From JACCTU01 sp963809175 (GTDB taxonomy: Bacteria > Actinomycetota > Thermoleophilia > Gaiellales > Gaiellaceae), in contig CAWEIK010000001.1 of the NCBI GenBank assembly GCA_963809175.1, positions 620,001 to 684,000 on the forward strand: a stretch of 64,000 bases of DNA, read 5' to 3'. How positions within the stretch are numbered: the first letter of the stretch is position 1; the number at the start of each line of letters is the position of its first letter. The position numbers and the translations under genes were made by a program. The notes under the pieces are model-generated. The model was not told where the DNA came from and searched no databases. It saw nothing but the letters and a program-made list of their open reading frames with translations. Below, piece after piece: positions 63,738 to 64,000 of this stretch.

Positions 63738-63809
63738 TACCGGAGCCTGTCGCTTTCCACCGCAGGAAAAGCGCGCTGTGACCGGCTTACTACCCAGATC
63801 CCGGCGCCG

Positions 63810-64000
63810 CTAACGCTCGCCGAGGCGAACGGCGACCCGAGCCCGCTTCCCGTCGCGGACGACGGTGAACACGGCCACCTGGTCGGGCTCCAGCTCCGTG
63901 ACCAACCGAACGACGTCGTCGGCGCTCCGAACCGTGCGACCGTCGATCGCGACGATCACGTCCCCGCCGACGGGGAAGTTCAGCCCGTTGAACTCCTCCT
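63810..64000 (-). CDS. PDZ-domain end of an HtrA/DegP-type protease, cut by window edge
   Basis: Only the last 62 residues are inside the window. They read FNGLNFPVGGDVIVAIDGRT, then VRSADDVVRLVTELEPDQVA and VFTVVRDGKRARVAVRLGER, a PDZ domain with the typical GGDVI-x-x-IDG turn, ending TAG 63812-63810. The combination is that of trypsin-like HtrA proteases; other PDZ proteins are possible because the catalytic part is not visible. It would be transcribed toward the RsbW-like gene, 108 bases away. Confidence 0.65.
   Translation of the reverse strand, partial: EEFNGLNFPVGGDVIVAIDGRTVRSADDVVRLVTELEPDQVAVFTVVRDGKRARVAVRLGER

Noticed and set aside
1..64000. CRISPR arrays, insertion sequences, integrases, phage genes or rRNA
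   Set aside because: I looked for regular spaced repeats, transposase or integrase motifs and rRNA-like stretches and found none; apart from one tRNA the window is chromosomal core-type sequence.

Overview
The window is a very GC-rich bacterial chromosome segment with densely packed genes, long co-directional runs, many GTG/TTG starts and frequent ATGA/GTGA stop-start overlaps. Gene content (FprA-type ferredoxin reductase, DUF3107, class III adenylate cyclase, methylmalonyl-CoA epimerase, 14-gene nuo operon, ccm plus hemACD) points to a deep-branching actinomycete, plausibly Thermoleophilia/Gaiellales. That placement is inference from content and style, not from a marker-gene tree.

Layout. 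1-7100 holds three secreted subtilase-family proteases of different architecture on the minus strand, with one small secreted protein on the plus strand between the first two. 7150-10570 (minus) holds an ErpA-type Fe-S carrier, ferredoxin-NADP reductase, a small zinc-ribbon protein and fumarase. 10696-24331 (plus) is a complete respiratory complex I operon nuoA-N. 24328-28790 holds a small membrane protein, a membrane adenylate cyclase and a four-gene cluster (UPF0173 hydrolase, small unknown protein, DUF1028, cupin-TPR). 28746-35722 (minus) holds an Ldh-family oxidoreductase, HAD phosphatase, Mrp ATPase, flavoprotein, cyclic-nucleotide-type sensor, DUF72, an inositol-phosphatase-like protein and DUF1015. 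35750-38374 (plus) holds an HD hydrolase, an EamA transporter and an esterase. 38371-45498 (minus) holds YchF, a sigma factor, DUF3107, methylmalonyl-CoA epimerase, an FtsH-like protease, a methyltransferase, DUF1385, an M20 peptidase and tryptophan dioxygenase. 45508-51705 is mixed: RarA, OsmC, phosphoesterase, alpha/beta hydrolase, arginase, a lone receiver domain, tRNA-Phe and a purine permease. 51792-64000 (minus) is a long chain: HtrA-like PDZ end, RsbW-like kinase, two trehalose-type glycosyltransferases, moaC/moaB, a methyltransferase, ccmABCD, hemX, hemA, hemC, hemD, SAM hydrolase and a second methyltransferase.

How genes work together. Complex I, fumarase, Fe-S assembly, cytochrome c maturation and tetrapyrrole synthesis describe an aerobic respiring cell. 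Trehalose synthesis and an RsbW-type regulator suggest osmotic/stress control.

The dominant oddity is that about twenty genes, including single-copy nuo and hem genes, are broken by single-base or GC-dinucleotide shifts while their coding signal continues intact in another frame. I treat these as probable sequence errors and annotate the genes across them. The most interesting biological signals are an identical palindrome with a rare TTA codon inside nuoG and the DUF1015 gene, a shared roughly 65-nt leader upstream of the three proteases, and the uncharacterised UPF0173/DUF1028/cupin-TPR cluster.
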